Under the pieces are notes generated by a model. It was not told the DNA's origin. It was given only the letters and a program-made list of their open reading frames with translations, and did no database searches. 55,890 nt of DNA from a virus. Positions within the stretch are counted from its first letter, which is position 1, and every line of letters starts with the position of its first letter. The stretch is taken from IMG/VR virus record IMGVR_UViG_3300034272_001646, positions 1 through 55,890 of that record; one strand, written 5' to 3'. Position numbers and translations under genes: made by a program. Shown here piece after piece: positions 7,565 to 17,105 of this stretch.

Positions 7565-9514
7565 TTAGAATGTCCCGCCGTCGAGGGTTGCGTATACAAC
7601 TGCTGTACCGTTAGACTGAAGCACGAATCCAGTAGAGCCAACAGCTAATTTTCTAAAACCGTTCGAAGAGTTAGCAACTAAAATGTCTTCTGCAGTAACA
7701 GTCGCGAGTCCAGTACCACCGCTTGTTCCAGGCAGTGCAGTCGAAAGACTCAATGTATTCGCTGTGATACCAACCGCGAGTGTCGAGTTCGCAGTAAGAG
7801 TAACGTTAGTCGCGTTCGAAACCAAACCACCAGAGTTTAGGAATGCTTGTAATGTAGCAGTAGTATAACCGGCTGCTGCAGTGTCTACAGTTGTTGTAGG
7901 TTCTGTTTGAGAACCAGCAAAGAGCTTATAAACGCCATCTGTAGCATCACGGAAAAGACCGGTATATTTAGCTCCAGTGGCACCGTATTGACCATAAAGA
8001 CCGATATCAAGAATGTCGGTTGTTGCGTTTCCGTTTGCAAGCTCGATCAGCGAATCTTGGACTGTCAGGTTGGTAGTATCGATTGTCGAAAGCGTACCGA
8101 GAACAGTCAGATTTCCGGAAAGAGAAAGATCTGTAATCGAGAGTGCAGTATTAACATGGAGTCCAGCAGAGTTGACCGTGAGTGTTGAACCAGTGGTAAG
8201 GCCAACTGCATCTGCAGTGACATTAATACCGTTAGCAGCACCAACATGAACTCCAGTCGCGTTAGCTGTAAGACCATCACCGCCAACAACGTTGATACCA
8301 GCGCCATCAACAGAAATACCGTTAGCAGCTTTGGCAAAGACGCCTGAAGTATTCGATACAATACCGTTGTTTGCTACAACAGCAATCGTGGCTGCACCAC
8401 CTTCACCAGATGAGGATCCAGAAATACCGTTACCAGCTGTGATAGTAGCAACATAGTCGCCTGATGTACCCGAACCAAGAGCAACGTCGCCTGAAAGTTG
8501 CGATGTGGCAATTGAAAGTGCAGCAGCATTGACATAAACGCCCGAGGTATTCGAAACAATCGTACCGTTACCAGATACGACATGCACACCTGTTGCGTTC
8601 GAAGCAATACCAGCTCCGGCAACAACAAAAACGCCTGTTGCGTTTGCAGATAGACCGTTATTTGCAATAACGTGTACGCCTGAGGTATTTGAAGCAAGAC
8701 CGCTATTTGCAACTACAGCAATCGCGTCTGCAGAGACGCTGATACCGTTACCAGCACCAACATCAAGAGTTACCTCGCCAGATGTACCGCCACCAGTAAG
8801 ACCAGAACCGGCTACGACTGATGTAATATCACCATCTTGAGGTGTTACCCAGTATACAGCTGTTCCGTTCGATGCAAGAACTTGTCCTGCAGTACCATTT
8901 GTGCCATTTGCATTAAGAGCAACGTTAGTTCCAATATTGATCTGTGTGGCATTTGCTACGAACGCCGTACCAACACTCACAATCGCTGCGTTCACGGTGC
9001 CTGTAGAGAATACACCGGTGGCATTCGCAACAAAAGAATTAGAACCAACGACGAAGTTACCGCCAGAGCCAGCAAGAACGCCGCCGGCAACAGACAGTTT
9101 ATTATTGGTATTATCAAACGTAAAGTCTGCGTCTCCGGCTAATGCGCCAGAATTATTAAATTGAACTTGTGTATTTGAACCAGATACGCCAGAAGTAGGA
9201 GTTTCCCAATAAGCGGCTGTTCCATTTGAACTCAGTACTTGTCCGTTGGTACCCGTCGAACCATTGGCTGTAACTGTTGTCACAACAGCGTTAGCAACAA
9301 TAATCTTGTCGATACCAGAGGTACCATTCGCAACGAGTGCTTGGTTGGCGGTCAGTATACCAGGATTAAATTTACCGGCAATGGTGATCGAAGCACCATT
9401 CGAACCAATAAATAAGTGATCGCCATTTGCTGTAAACGCTAATTCACCGTTAGCTAATGTTGGCGCATCAGCTGTCGTTAACGACCTTTTAATTTGAATT
9501 AAATTGTCTGCCAT
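7565..9514 (-). CDS. tail fibre / virion structural protein
   Basis: This 649-residue protein is rich in Asn, Thr, Gly and Val, starting at ATG 9514 behind AAAGGAA. The N-terminal MADNLIQIKRS and NGELAFTANGDHLFIGSNG resemble the attachment domain of cyanophage-type fibres. Two GQVLxSNGT..YW modules occur at about residues 94 and 215, followed by repeated beta units of the form GI..NATGVHVxAxNGI (about residues 240-430). A DLSLSGNLTVLGT region resembles the same part of the 5571-7316 protein. The C-terminus ends in LDGGTF, a motif shared with neighbouring proteins. It is likely an elongated beta-structured fibre shaft. Confidence 0.8.
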   Translation of the reverse strand: MADNLIQIKRSLTTADAPTLANGELAFTANGDHLFIGSNGASITIAGKFNPGILTANQALVANGTSGIDKIIVANAVVTTVTANGSTGTNGQVLSSNGTAAYWETPTSGVSGSNTQVQFNNSGALAGDADFTFDNTNNKLSVAGGVLAGSGGNFVVGSNSFVANATGVFSTGTVNAAIVSVGTAFVANATQINIGTNVALNANGTNGTAGQVLASNGTAVYWVTPQDGDITSVVAGSGLTGGGTSGEVTLDVGAGNGISVSADAIAVVANSGLASNTSGVHVIANNGLSANATGVFVVAGAGIASNATGVHVVSGNGTIVSNTSGVYVNAAALSIATSQLSGDVALGSGTSGDYVATITAGNGISGSSSGEGGAATIAVVANNGIVSNTSGVFAKAANGISVDGAGINVVGGDGLTANATGVHVGAANGINVTADAVGLTTGSTLTVNSAGLHVNTALSITDLSLSGNLTVLGTLSTIDTTNLTVQDSLIELANGNATTDILDIGLYGQYGATGAKYTGLFRDATDGVYKLFAGSQTEPTTTVDTAAAGYTTATLQAFLNSGGLVSNATNVTLTANSTLAVGITANTLSLSTALPGTSGGTGLATVTAEDILVANSSNGFRKLAVGSTGFVLQSNGTAVVYATLDGGTF

Positions 9515-9532
9515 TTGGCTATTCCTTTTAGG

Positions 9533-9778
9533 TTAAAATGATCCGCCGTCGAGATCTACTGCTAGATCCGCGAATGACAGTTGTCTCACCTCATATTTAT
9601 CATTTTGAGAATTGTAGATTAATGTAGCGCCATTGGCGGCTTCAACGACGCTGACGTCGAGTATGTTTTCAATACTTCGTATTTCTTGAATTTGATTTTT
9701 CAGAGTAATAGGACCAGCAGATGATAATCTGCCGTTGTTATTTGTAATTGTAGCGACTAAACGAGATGCACCTGCCAT
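9533..9778 (-). CDS. small virion-module protein ending LDGGSF
   Basis: This 81-residue protein starts at ATG 9778, overlapping the stop of the upstream gene (TAATG). The middle is probably helical (LKNQIQEIRSIENI). The C-terminus DLAVDLDGGSF matches the terminal LDGGTF of the adjacent 649-residue fibre and an internal LDGG in the 5571-7316 fibre. It is likely a fibre-associated structural or assembly protein; no family is recognised with certainty. Confidence 0.6.
   Translation of the reverse strand: MAGASRLVATITNNNGRLSSAGPITLKNQIQEIRSIENILDVSVVEAANGATLIYNSQNDKYEVRQLSFADLAVDLDGGSF
9594..9601 (-). promoter_or_regulatory. possible late promoter variant GATAAATA
   Basis: This is a one-mismatch copy of TATAAATA on the minus strand, 80-87 nt upstream of the fibre start at 9514 and inside the small upstream gene. 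It is weak support; it may be chance. Confidence 0.3.
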
Positions 9779-10107
9779 TATCTTGTAACTCCTGGTGTAA
9801 CTGTGACGATACCTTCAACAAGACGAGAAACTGTTCCGCTGCCATCAGTCAACTCACAGTCATATACGTATCTTCCGGCTGTAAGGCCATTTGTGGTATT
9901 TGCCGACATCGAAAGAGCGACGACGCCAGTCACAGCAGTAATCGAAACTGTAAATGCGGTTTGAGCGGTCGAAGTATAATGCTTACGCATCTGAGCGGCA
10001 CCTGTAAATCCTGTAAGATTTACGATGTTACCATTTTCATCAGTCACATCAATAGACGTAGCAAATGAAGTGCCTTGATCGATAATGATATTTGCTTTCA
10101 GTGCCAT
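9778..10107 (-). CDS. beta-rich virion structural protein
   Basis: This 109-residue protein appears to be a single beta-sandwich domain: alternating strands (ANIIIDQGTSF, FTVSITAVTGVVALSM, GRYVYDCELTD, VEGIVTVTPGVTR) with no Cys pair or membrane segment. It resembles small Ig-like or baseplate-upper-protein N-terminal domains found in phage tails. It starts at ATG 10107 behind GGAAGA, and its stop overlaps the next gene. Confidence 0.6.
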   Translation of the reverse strand: MALKANIIIDQGTSFATSIDVTDENGNIVNLTGFTGAAQMRKHYTSTAQTAFTVSITAVTGVVALSMSANTTNGLTAGRYVYDCELTDGSGTVSRLVEGIVTVTPGVTR

Positions 10108-10125
10108 TTAATTCTTCCGCTATGT

Positions 10126-10569
10126 TTATTCAAAACTATAAGATGTTACAGTTATCACCCAATATTTAGTTTCTGCACCATTTGATGCTGATACGTTAAA
10201 CGTTTGTTCATTGAAACCACCTGTATAAGCTGCTACAAGTTCAATTGATGAAGCACTTCCTCCACTTGCAACACTGGCGTATCCACTAAATCCATCTCCT
10301 CCAGTATAAGTCCAAACTACGCTTGAAGAAGCTGTGATAGTATAACCTGCTTGGGAACCATACGCTTCGGCAGTGTCAAAAGTCGGAGATGATATTGTGC
10401 CGCCCACGGGACTAAAAGTAACTAAGGCTACATCTGCATACGGACGTATTCCTACATATTGCCACGTAGATCCATTCCACATTTTAACGGCGGCAAAATC
10501 TTGGCTCCCGACCCACGACGAGCCGTTCCAATATTTAACAGGTTTAGCAGATAGGAACGTTAGCGGCAC
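10126..10569 (-). CDS. Ig-like-domain tail protein, GTG start
   Basis: This 147-residue protein starts with GTG at 10569 behind AGGAGA. The N-terminal half carries two WNGSSWVG / WNGSTWQYVG units typical of phage-tail carbohydrate-interacting modules. The C-terminal half is a beta-sandwich (TFNVSASNGAETKYWVITVTS) of the bacterial Ig-like or cadherin-like kind. It is probably a minor fibre or tail-surface protein that binds carbohydrate; the receptor is unknown. Confidence 0.6.
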   Translation of the reverse strand: MPLTFLSAKPVKYWNGSSWVGSQDFAAVKMWNGSTWQYVGIRPYADVALVTFSPVGGTISSPTFDTAEAYGSQAGYTITASSSVVWTYTGGDGFSGYASVASGGSASSIELVAAYTGGFNEQTFNVSASNGAETKYWVITVTSYSFE

Positions 10570-10572
10570 TTA

Positions 10573-10944
10573 TTATTCTCCTGGCTTAGATGGCCAAACA
10601 ACGTCTGCTGCATTTGTATAAGTCTGAGGAAGATCTCTTAAAGTTTGACGATATGTAGCCCAAGCAGTTTTATCTCCAGGCCAATCTGCCATTTGAGTAT
10701 AGTCAGATAAAGCTAGAAGATTATTTCTTTTCGATCTAATTTGTTCCCAAGTAATTACCACGACTCGATCTTGCAAAACAAGATTTCCTTGTGATAAAAC
10801 CAATTCTTTATTTTGCATATTCATACCATGGAGAAACTGCTGGTGTTGCTCTGCGGTAATTTCAACAATATCTTGCGGCAATGACGGATACCCAAAATCA
10901 GTATCGTAAAAACCTTTTGTTGTTGGGCTGTAGTAAATTGTCAT
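10573..10944 (-). CDS. tail fibre assembly chaperone-like protein
   Basis: This 123-residue protein ends in the layout of the phage tail-assembly chaperone family (Phage_tail_APC / tail fibre assembly): a helical stretch IRSKRNNLLALSDYTQMADWP, then WATYRQTLRDLPQTY and a final W-P-S-K-P. The N-terminal region (YYSPTTKGFYDTDF...ITAEQHQQFL) also matches that family. Such proteins help fold or trimerise fibre tips. It lies directly after the 574-residue collagen-like fibre gene, its probable client. Confidence 0.75.
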   Translation of the reverse strand: MTIYYSPTTKGFYDTDFGYPSLPQDIVEITAEQHQQFLHGMNMQNKELVLSQGNLVLQDRVVVITWEQIRSKRNNLLALSDYTQMADWPGDKTAWATYRQTLRDLPQTYTNAADVVWPSKPGE

Positions 10945-10948
10945 TTTA

Positions 10949-12673
10949 TTAATATCCCATTGCTAACCAGTAACCGGTATGAGAACTTTCATCTCCGTTA
11001 AACCAACTGAAACCAGTTGTTGATACACTAAAAATGGTTGCACCTTTAGAAGCCTGTCCAAATACGCCTGTATCTCCTACGCCATTCATCACAGCTCGGG
11101 CAACCGCGGTGAACGATGTTGGAAATGATCCAGATCCTGTAGTATTTGGAGTAACAGTTACTGTTCCCCACTGAATAATTGCTCCGTTTGGCAACTTAGT
11201 CCATCCATTTGACGAGAGACTTTGTGTATATCCTGTAGTTCCTGCAGTGTCAATCCAGATATCACCAGCCGCTGAAGCAGTAGGTTGAGTCGCTGTTACA
11301 AAAACTTGGCCGCCACTTGTAAATCCTGCGGTGACGTGTCTTAGAATAGGCGCGACAGCACCAGATGCACTTCCTTGGGCACCTTGTGGTCCGGTTGCAC
11401 CTTGAGCACCTGTTATACTTGAACCTGCCGCGCCTTGAGCACCAGTTGCACCTTGTGCTCCGTTTATTCCAGGAGATCCTTGAGGACCAGTTGCACCTTG
11501 AGCGCCTTGTAATCCTTGAGCACCTTGAGGACCAGCAACTGAAGATGCTGCACCTTGTGCACCTGTAAGGCCTTGCGGTCCCTGTGGTCCTTGGATACCT
11601 TGCAAACCTTGGGCGCCTTGAGGACCGGCAACGGTTGAAGCAGCACCTTGAGCACCAGTTGTTCCTTGCGGTCCCTGAGGTCCGATAATTCCTTGTGCAC
11701 CTTGTGGTCCCGTCGGTCCTTGAACCGAAGGTCCTTGTGGTCCTTGAGAACCAGTTGTTCCCTGTGGACCCTGGGAACCAGTTATTCCTTGCGCGCCTTG
11801 TGGACCAGGAACTGTCGAAGCTGCGCCTTGAGCACCAGTTGGTCCTTGAGAACCGGTAGATCCTTGTGCACCTTGAGCACCAGTTGCACCTTGCGCACCT
11901 TGAGGTCCAGCAAGTTGCGTCCACACCAAGTTAGCTGTCGCTCCACTTGATGCAAGGACGAAACCTGTTGTTCCAGCAGATTGTGTAGGTAGAAGGTTAT
12001 TGATCGATCCGCCTGTACCGCCCCGAGATGTAGGAAGTGTACCGACAGTAATAGCAGATGCATCAACAAATACGCCTGCCGCGTTTACTGTTAAACCAGC
12101 ATTCGCTACAAAACTAATCGTAGGATTTCCAGAAACGCCGTTGCCGTTTGTTACGCTAATGCCGTTCGTAGAAGCAATCGATACCGTAGTACCTGTTCCT
12201 GTACCAGTTCTGACTACGATACCATTCGCCGAGATATTGTATACGGTGTTAGCATTGCTTGCTGTACCAGTATAGAGCGACGAGTTAACGCCTGCTCCAC
12301 TCGGGAAATTCACCGTATTTGTAACGGTGATATTGTTTGCAAAGACATCAAAGCGAGCAGTCGTAGTACCAAGTGCACCACCGTTTGCATCTGGTCGTAG
12401 TGTTCCATAAGATGTCGTATTAAATACGAAAGCATTGAAACGGTTTGAAGTATTACCGAGTGGCTGCTGATCTGCAATCAGAAGAACCCCGCCTTGACCG
12501 ATGGTAACGTTGGCGTATACAAGAGAACCATTTACTACAAGGTTACCAGATACAACAAACAAGTCGTTTTTAAAGTGCGCGTTGGCTTCTACGTCGACAC
12601 GATCATAGAAGATCGCGTTGCCAGAAGCAACTAGACCGTTATCAACCTTAAATCTATTATTTGCGCCTGACAT
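10949..12673 (-). CDS. tail fibre with collagen-like repeats
   Basis: This 574-residue protein starts at ATG 12673 with an AAGG site. The N-terminal ~200 residues are a beta-rich shaft (NATISVTN-like repeats). About residues 255-430 form a collagen-like stretch of Gly-X-Y triplets rich in GPQGAQG, GPQGPQG and GAAG. The C-terminal ~140 residues form a compact head ([14 protein letters not shown]... to [20 protein letters not shown]), the classic tail-fibre tip that contacts the host. A chaperone gene follows immediately. It is the best receptor-binding candidate among the fibres here. Confidence 0.8.
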   Translation of the reverse strand: MSGANNRFKVDNGLVASGNAIFYDRVDVEANAHFKNDLFVVSGNLVVNGSLVYANVTIGQGGVLLIADQQPLGNTSNRFNAFVFNTTSYGTLRPDANGGALGTTTARFDVFANNITVTNTVNFPSGAGVNSSLYTGTASNANTVYNISANGIVVRTGTGTGTTVSIASTNGISVTNGNGVSGNPTISFVANAGLTVNAAGVFVDASAITVGTLPTSRGGTGGSINNLLPTQSAGTTGFVLASSGATANLVWTQLAGPQGAQGATGAQGAQGSTGSQGPTGAQGAASTVPGPQGAQGITGSQGPQGTTGSQGPQGPSVQGPTGPQGAQGIIGPQGPQGTTGAQGAASTVAGPQGAQGLQGIQGPQGPQGLTGAQGAASSVAGPQGAQGLQGAQGATGPQGSPGINGAQGATGAQGAAGSSITGAQGATGPQGAQGSASGAVAPILRHVTAGFTSGGQVFVTATQPTASAAGDIWIDTAGTTGYTQSLSSNGWTKLPNGAIIQWGTVTVTPNTTGSGSFPTSFTAVARAVMNGVGDTGVFGQASKGATIFSVSTTGFSWFNGDESSHTGYWLAMGY

Positions 12674-12681
12674 ATATTACC

Positions 12682-14736
12682 TTACTTAATGAATTGAGCA
12701 ACAACTTTTGCAGCCGTGCTAGATCTTGTTTGATTGACATATACTCTTACGTTTGCAGTAGCCACGTTCGCAGAGAAAGTACCAAGTAAGCTGACTCCGG
12801 AATTAGCTGCAACAGGTGAAGAAACCGTACCATATGTTGTAAGCTGCGCAGTCGAATTATCATGAGCAAGTAGTACTTCAGAGATCTGTGTATTACCAGC
12901 ATTTTTCAATTGAATGAGAAGTTTAGCAGTGCTATAGTCTGCCTTTGGATATTCGAAGACAAGAAGATCTGAACCAGTCGTAGCTCCAAGATTTCCGTTT
13001 GCAAAGATATCAACTACGTGCTCAGTCTTGAAAGTCACGATGTTTGCATGTGTAGCAGGACCAGTCACTGCGAGCGTATTCGCTAGAGCAGTTGCTCCTG
13101 TTACTCCAAGAGTACTCGAAAGCGTTGTAGCTCCAGTTACAGTGAGCGTATTCGAAAGATTCGTATTTCCTGTAACCGTCAGCGTATTTGCAAGAGCAAC
13201 GTTCGAACTGACTGTCGCAGCACCTACAACAACAAGATGGCTTGTCGGCGTAATGGTAAGATTCGCAGATGCAGTGATCGATCCATTACCAATCGCCGTA
13301 TTAAACGTTGCATTCCCAACAAGAACCGTAGTAGCATTTGCAACGACATTCGCTCCGACTGCAACAACTGTTTGGTTAGCAGTAACAATACCTGCAAAGA
13401 ATCCTGTCGGTGTAACGTTAGATGTCGACGTTGAGTTGACAATGCTAACAATTCGAGTATTCGCTAAAACGGTATTACTACCTTCTGCGGTGAAGAATCG
13501 AAGCGATGTTAACTCAGAAGCGTTAAGCGTATTACCTACAAATACTCCGCTACTATTTGCTACAACGTTACCAATCGCACCTGTTCCAGTGATTTGCACT
13601 GTACCACCATTGGTAGCATTTGCCGTGACGTTTGCGCCGAGCGAGATCTGAATAGTATTGGCAGTAAAGATGCCAGTTTTAAATGCGTTCGGTTCGATGT
13701 TTGCAGTGGCACTCGAGTTAGCGATGCTAATGATTCGAGTATTTGCAAGAGTGGTGTTTGAACCTTCAGATGCAAGGAAACGAACTGATGTGACTTGTGA
13801 AGAGTTTAAAGTATTACCTACATGCAGGCCACTACTATTTGCAACCGTATTGCCGACCGTACCAGTTCCTGTTACTTGGATCGTGCCGCCGTTGGTAGCA
13901 TTCGCAGTGACATTGGCACCAAGTGAAACTTGAATGGTGTTAGCTGTAAAGATGCCTGTCTTGAAACTGATAGGATCAATATTTGCAGATGATGTTGTAT
14001 TGGCAATGCTAATGATCTGATTGTTTGCGAGTACGGTATTGCTACCTTCTGCGGCAAAGAATCGAACACTCGTCATCTGACTGTTCGTAACAGTATTGCC
14101 TACATATAGGCCGCTGCTATTTGATACACTGTTACCTACTGCTCCGGATCCTGTGACTTGGATCGTACCACCATTCGTGGCATTAGCAGTGACATTGGCA
14201 CCTAATGTAATCTGAATCGTGTTCGCTACAAACAATCCAGTGCTAAAGCTAATTGGATTCATCGTAGCAGTGTTAGTGCTATTCGCGGCAACAACTGCGA
14301 ATGCAGTTGCTGTTGTATTCGTGGTCGAGTTCGACTGAATCGTCAGCTTCGTTGTGTTAGCGACAAGGTTTGCACCAGTCAAACCAGCATGTAGACCGTA
14401 CTGCCACATGAATGTGTTCGAAGAACCATTGGCAACTTCCAGACGAATTTCGGTCGATGTCACGTTGCTCAGAACAGTGTTCGTACTGATCATGAGATTC
14501 GCAAACGAACCGTTGACGTTTCCGCCTTTCATCCAGTTTGTTACGACGAGATTATTAGCCCCGAATGTTCCGTATAGCTGAGCTGTTCTTGGAAACGCAG
14601 TGTTACCCGTGTTTGCATACGTGCTATTTGCAGTGATGATTTCTGTCGAAAGCGCGTGAAGAAGTTCATTGGTCTCGAGGAGCCAAACCTCGAACGAGTC
14701 GGTAATTACATCAACATTAGCTACTGGTCTTGACAT
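12682..14736 (-). CDS. virion structural protein with 94-residue tandem repeats
   Basis: This 684-residue protein is extremely rich in Asn, Thr and Ala and starts at ATG 14736 overlapping the upstream stop. After a 110-residue N-terminal region (SFEVWLLETNELLHALS...) come about three copies of a 94-residue unit carrying GANVTANATNGGTIQ and SSGLYVGNT motifs. A section of short repeats rich in LTVTG follows (about residues 500-560), then a C-terminal beta domain. The layout suggests an elongated fibre or a baseplate-attached spike. The N-terminal region probably anchors it to the baseplate. Confidence 0.75.
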   Translation of the reverse strand: MSRPVANVDVITDSFEVWLLETNELLHALSTEIITANSTYANTGNTAFPRTAQLYGTFGANNLVVTNWMKGGNVNGSFANLMISTNTVLSNVTSTEIRLEVANGSSNTFMWQYGLHAGLTGANLVANTTKLTIQSNSTTNTTATAFAVVAANSTNTATMNPISFSTGLFVANTIQITLGANVTANATNGGTIQVTGSGAVGNSVSNSSGLYVGNTVTNSQMTSVRFFAAEGSNTVLANNQIISIANTTSSANIDPISFKTGIFTANTIQVSLGANVTANATNGGTIQVTGTGTVGNTVANSSGLHVGNTLNSSQVTSVRFLASEGSNTTLANTRIISIANSSATANIEPNAFKTGIFTANTIQISLGANVTANATNGGTVQITGTGAIGNVVANSSGVFVGNTLNASELTSLRFFTAEGSNTVLANTRIVSIVNSTSTSNVTPTGFFAGIVTANQTVVAVGANVVANATTVLVGNATFNTAIGNGSITASANLTITPTSHLVVVGAATVSSNVALANTLTVTGNTNLSNTLTVTGATTLSSTLGVTGATALANTLAVTGPATHANIVTFKTEHVVDIFANGNLGATTGSDLLVFEYPKADYSTAKLLIQLKNAGNTQISEVLLAHDNSTAQLTTYGTVSSPVAANSGVSLLGTFSANVATANVRVYVNQTRSSTAAKVVAQFIK
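13634..14479 (-). repeat. 282-bp (94-codon) tandem repeats
   Basis: Corresponding sites (GC[AG]CC..[AG]. before the ATCTGAA/ACTTGAA segment on the plus strand) recur at 13634, 13916 and 14198, that is, exactly every 282 bp. The copies are diverged at DNA level but the protein units align. The exact outer limits are approximate. Confidence 0.75.
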
Positions 14737-14945
14737 TAATTTCTTCCATTCACTACTTGTAAGAGTAGAGTTTTAATTTCTTTGAGATCGTCTTCGACTG
14801 CACTGATTCTATTCGATAGCTCTTTGCTATTCTTCGCTTTCGATCTCTCTGCTACAAACTTTGCATAAGATGCATCGTCTGTATTTATGAAAGCTCCAGT
14901 AGAAGTATCTTTCATGAATCCATCAGTTTCAGTCTTGACTAACAT
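14736..14945 (-). CDS. small coiled-coil protein between structural genes
   Basis: This 69-residue protein starts at ATG 14945, overlapping the stop of the upstream gene (TAATG), and ends in another TAATG overlap. The second half is a heptad-patterned helix (SKELSNRISAVEDDLKEIKTLLLQVV). Similar small coiled-coil proteins lie in the same place in T4-like cyanophages. It probably takes part in fibre or baseplate assembly. Confidence 0.65.
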   Translation of the reverse strand: MLVKTETDGFMKDTSTGAFINTDDASYAKFVAERSKAKNSKELSNRISAVEDDLKEIKTLLLQVVNGRN

Positions 14946-17059
14946 TATGCGGAAACTCCGATAACCTGAATAGCCTCTACCTTTGGAACAATGTGAGATT
15001 GCGTTGCAAGAAGAACGATCTTAATTTGCATCGATGTATAGCGATCGAACTCTACATATTCTGAGTTGACATATCTTACAGTGTTATCATTTTCAACATT
15101 GTTCCATGCAATATTTCTGTACTTCAGTTTATCGATAACAATATCTGATCTTGTAACTCCGGCCGACACGAGACTTGAAGTTGTAATGTTTCGATATGTG
15201 CTGATCGCAGTAGTATTTGCTGCCGAGACCACGAACACTTCATGATTACCAAAGTCTTGATCTTTGATTCGAATCAAGTCGCCAGCAGTCACTGTCGCCG
15301 AATGATCGCTTGTTGTAGTAATTGTATTCGAACCAGATGTAATTGATCCAGTTCCTGGAAGAGCGACTTGAAGTTCAGGAGCAGTATCAAATCCATATGT
15401 AAACTCGTAGAAGTCATTTGGATCTGTCGAGCTAAAGCGATCGATATTATCTTTTAATACAAGCGGAGTCCACGCTTTACTTTGGAATGATTCTCTGTCT
15501 GCCGCGTTATGAACTTTTGCATAGACTTTGATTTCTGTTCCAGCTGGACGATATCCTGTCAGATATACTACGATATCTTCTGCATATTTGTCTTGGGCAA
15601 ATCTAATAACTTTTGAAAGATACTTCGATTTAGCAAGGCCGTTTGCGCCAGTTTCTGTATCATAACTAGCAATGCTGCTAAGTCCTACTGTTCTTGTTTC
15701 TGTGTAAACGTTGTTGATGTCGTTCTGATAGAAGTAGAAGTCAAGTTCGCGAGTCGTTGCATAAGGAACGCTGAAGCGGTCGATTTCGGCACTGCTCACA
15801 GCAATATTTAGATTCGCGACAACTGATTTTCTTCTGTCTCCAAAAAGATTCGAGCTCTTTGAGGTATCAACTTCGACTGAGCGAGATAAGATATATCCTG
15901 TCGCCGACGTATCATTCATTTGAAGAAGATTAATGTTTGTTGATGTAGAAGACAACTGATTCGCAGAGTTGGCAATCTTATAGTTAAGAGTAAATGTAGA
16001 TCCAGAAGGATTGCCGATTAAGAATGAAGGCTTAAAGTTATCAACAGGATAGCTATCGATAGAAGCGATATTTGCAGTTGCTCCTGATCTTTCTCCTATA
16101 ATTCTGCCGCCACTCACCGCAAATTTGTTTGTAGCATTTGCTGAAGAGTCTGCCAAAATCAACTTATACTTTGGATAATCTATGTTATAAGCTAAACCTA
16201 CAGGAGGAACTTTATAATCGATTCCAGAAGCAGAGAAAGCTGGCAGGCTTGCAATTGTCATATGCGTGGCATTCGTGATAGCATTGACAGACAGAATCTG
16301 TTTTGCGCCGCCGCTTTGAACTAAAATTTTAGCTCCGCCAAAAAGATTAGTAAATGTGGTTGCAATACCAACTACGTTCAAACTGTTCGTAGAAACTGTG
16401 ACAGTGCCACTGGCATTCGCGATGTCTTGATAGATGTATTCTCCACCGATAAATGCACCTGTATTGGTATTGTCAATCGTAAAGAATTCATAATCTTTAT
16501 TTACAAGACTGATTGTAATGTTATTGGCAGTGTATCTGGCCACCTTTACCTTAAACTTCAGATCTCTGTCGCTCAGTGAACGATGAGTAGAAGTGTTCGT
16601 AGGAACATATAGCTTTCCGCCATGTGTTCCTCTTGAACCTACAGACAATGTATTAGTAATCTGACCGTCGGTTACGAGTCTATCACCGAGTACGTTTTGC
16701 CATACATCAAATCCTGGATCATTAAATTTAAGAACTAATCCGTAATGCTTTCCAGTGGCCAAACGAACAGGATCTCGAAATCCAATGGCAGTCGCCGCTG
16801 AAGCATCTTGAGAAGTATTAATCAAATCATACTGAATAAGAGTCATGGAGTTGCGAAGCTGACGAGTCTCAAAAGGAGAATCGTTTTCTACTTCGCAAAT
16901 CCAAGCATTTACTGTAGGAGCCACTGCACCTGAAACGGTGGCTCCACGCACAGGCTTAGCTTTAAAGAATACGTCGATGGATGTGAGCATGACTTCAGGA
17001 GCGTTAGCCACTGTTTGCGGATTCACGTAAAAGGTTTGAATATAGTTAAAGCCAGACAT
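14945..17059 (-). CDS. large virion structural protein of T4-like cyanophage type
   Basis: This 704-residue protein starts at ATG 17059. The N-terminal FNYIQTFYVNP...LTSIDVFFKAKP and the regular beta pattern match structural proteins found between the baseplate and fibre genes of T4-like cyanophages; no T4 counterpart is obvious. A later section contains a GSITSGSNTITTTSDHSA...GDLIRIKDQDFGN domain of the kind seen inserted in many phage tail proteins. It probably forms an outer baseplate or fibre-attachment component. A GATAAATA element lies just upstream. Confidence 0.7.
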   Translation of the reverse strand: MSGFNYIQTFYVNPQTVANAPEVMLTSIDVFFKAKPVRGATVSGAVAPTVNAWICEVENDSPFETRQLRNSMTLIQYDLINTSQDASAATAIGFRDPVRLATGKHYGLVLKFNDPGFDVWQNVLGDRLVTDGQITNTLSVGSRGTHGGKLYVPTNTSTHRSLSDRDLKFKVKVARYTANNITISLVNKDYEFFTIDNTNTGAFIGGEYIYQDIANASGTVTVSTNSLNVVGIATTFTNLFGGAKILVQSGGAKQILSVNAITNATHMTIASLPAFSASGIDYKVPPVGLAYNIDYPKYKLILADSSANATNKFAVSGGRIIGERSGATANIASIDSYPVDNFKPSFLIGNPSGSTFTLNYKIANSANQLSSTSTNINLLQMNDTSATGYILSRSVEVDTSKSSNLFGDRRKSVVANLNIAVSSAEIDRFSVPYATTRELDFYFYQNDINNVYTETRTVGLSSIASYDTETGANGLAKSKYLSKVIRFAQDKYAEDIVVYLTGYRPAGTEIKVYAKVHNAADRESFQSKAWTPLVLKDNIDRFSSTDPNDFYEFTYGFDTAPELQVALPGTGSITSGSNTITTTSDHSATVTAGDLIRIKDQDFGNHEVFVVSAANTTAISTYRNITTSSLVSAGVTRSDIVIDKLKYRNIAWNNVENDNTVRYVNSEYVEFDRYTSMQIKIVLLATQSHIVPKVEAIQVIGVSA

Positions 17060-17081
17060 GCATTTCCTCTTTTATTTTTAT

Positions 17082-17089
17082 TATTTATC
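17082..17089 (-). promoter_or_regulatory. probable late promoter variant GATAAATA
   Basis: This one-mismatch copy of the late -10 element sits in the short intergenic stretch 23-30 nt upstream of the ATG at 17059, which is the right place for a late promoter. Confidence 0.45.
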
Positions 17090-17105
17090 TACCACTCTGT
17101 TGATC

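Noticed and set aside
5571-12673. Collagen-like GAQ repeats read as bacterial collagens or host-derived genes
   Set aside because: Such triplets are common in phage fibres and here are set between typical fibre N- and C-terminal parts, so host capture is not required.
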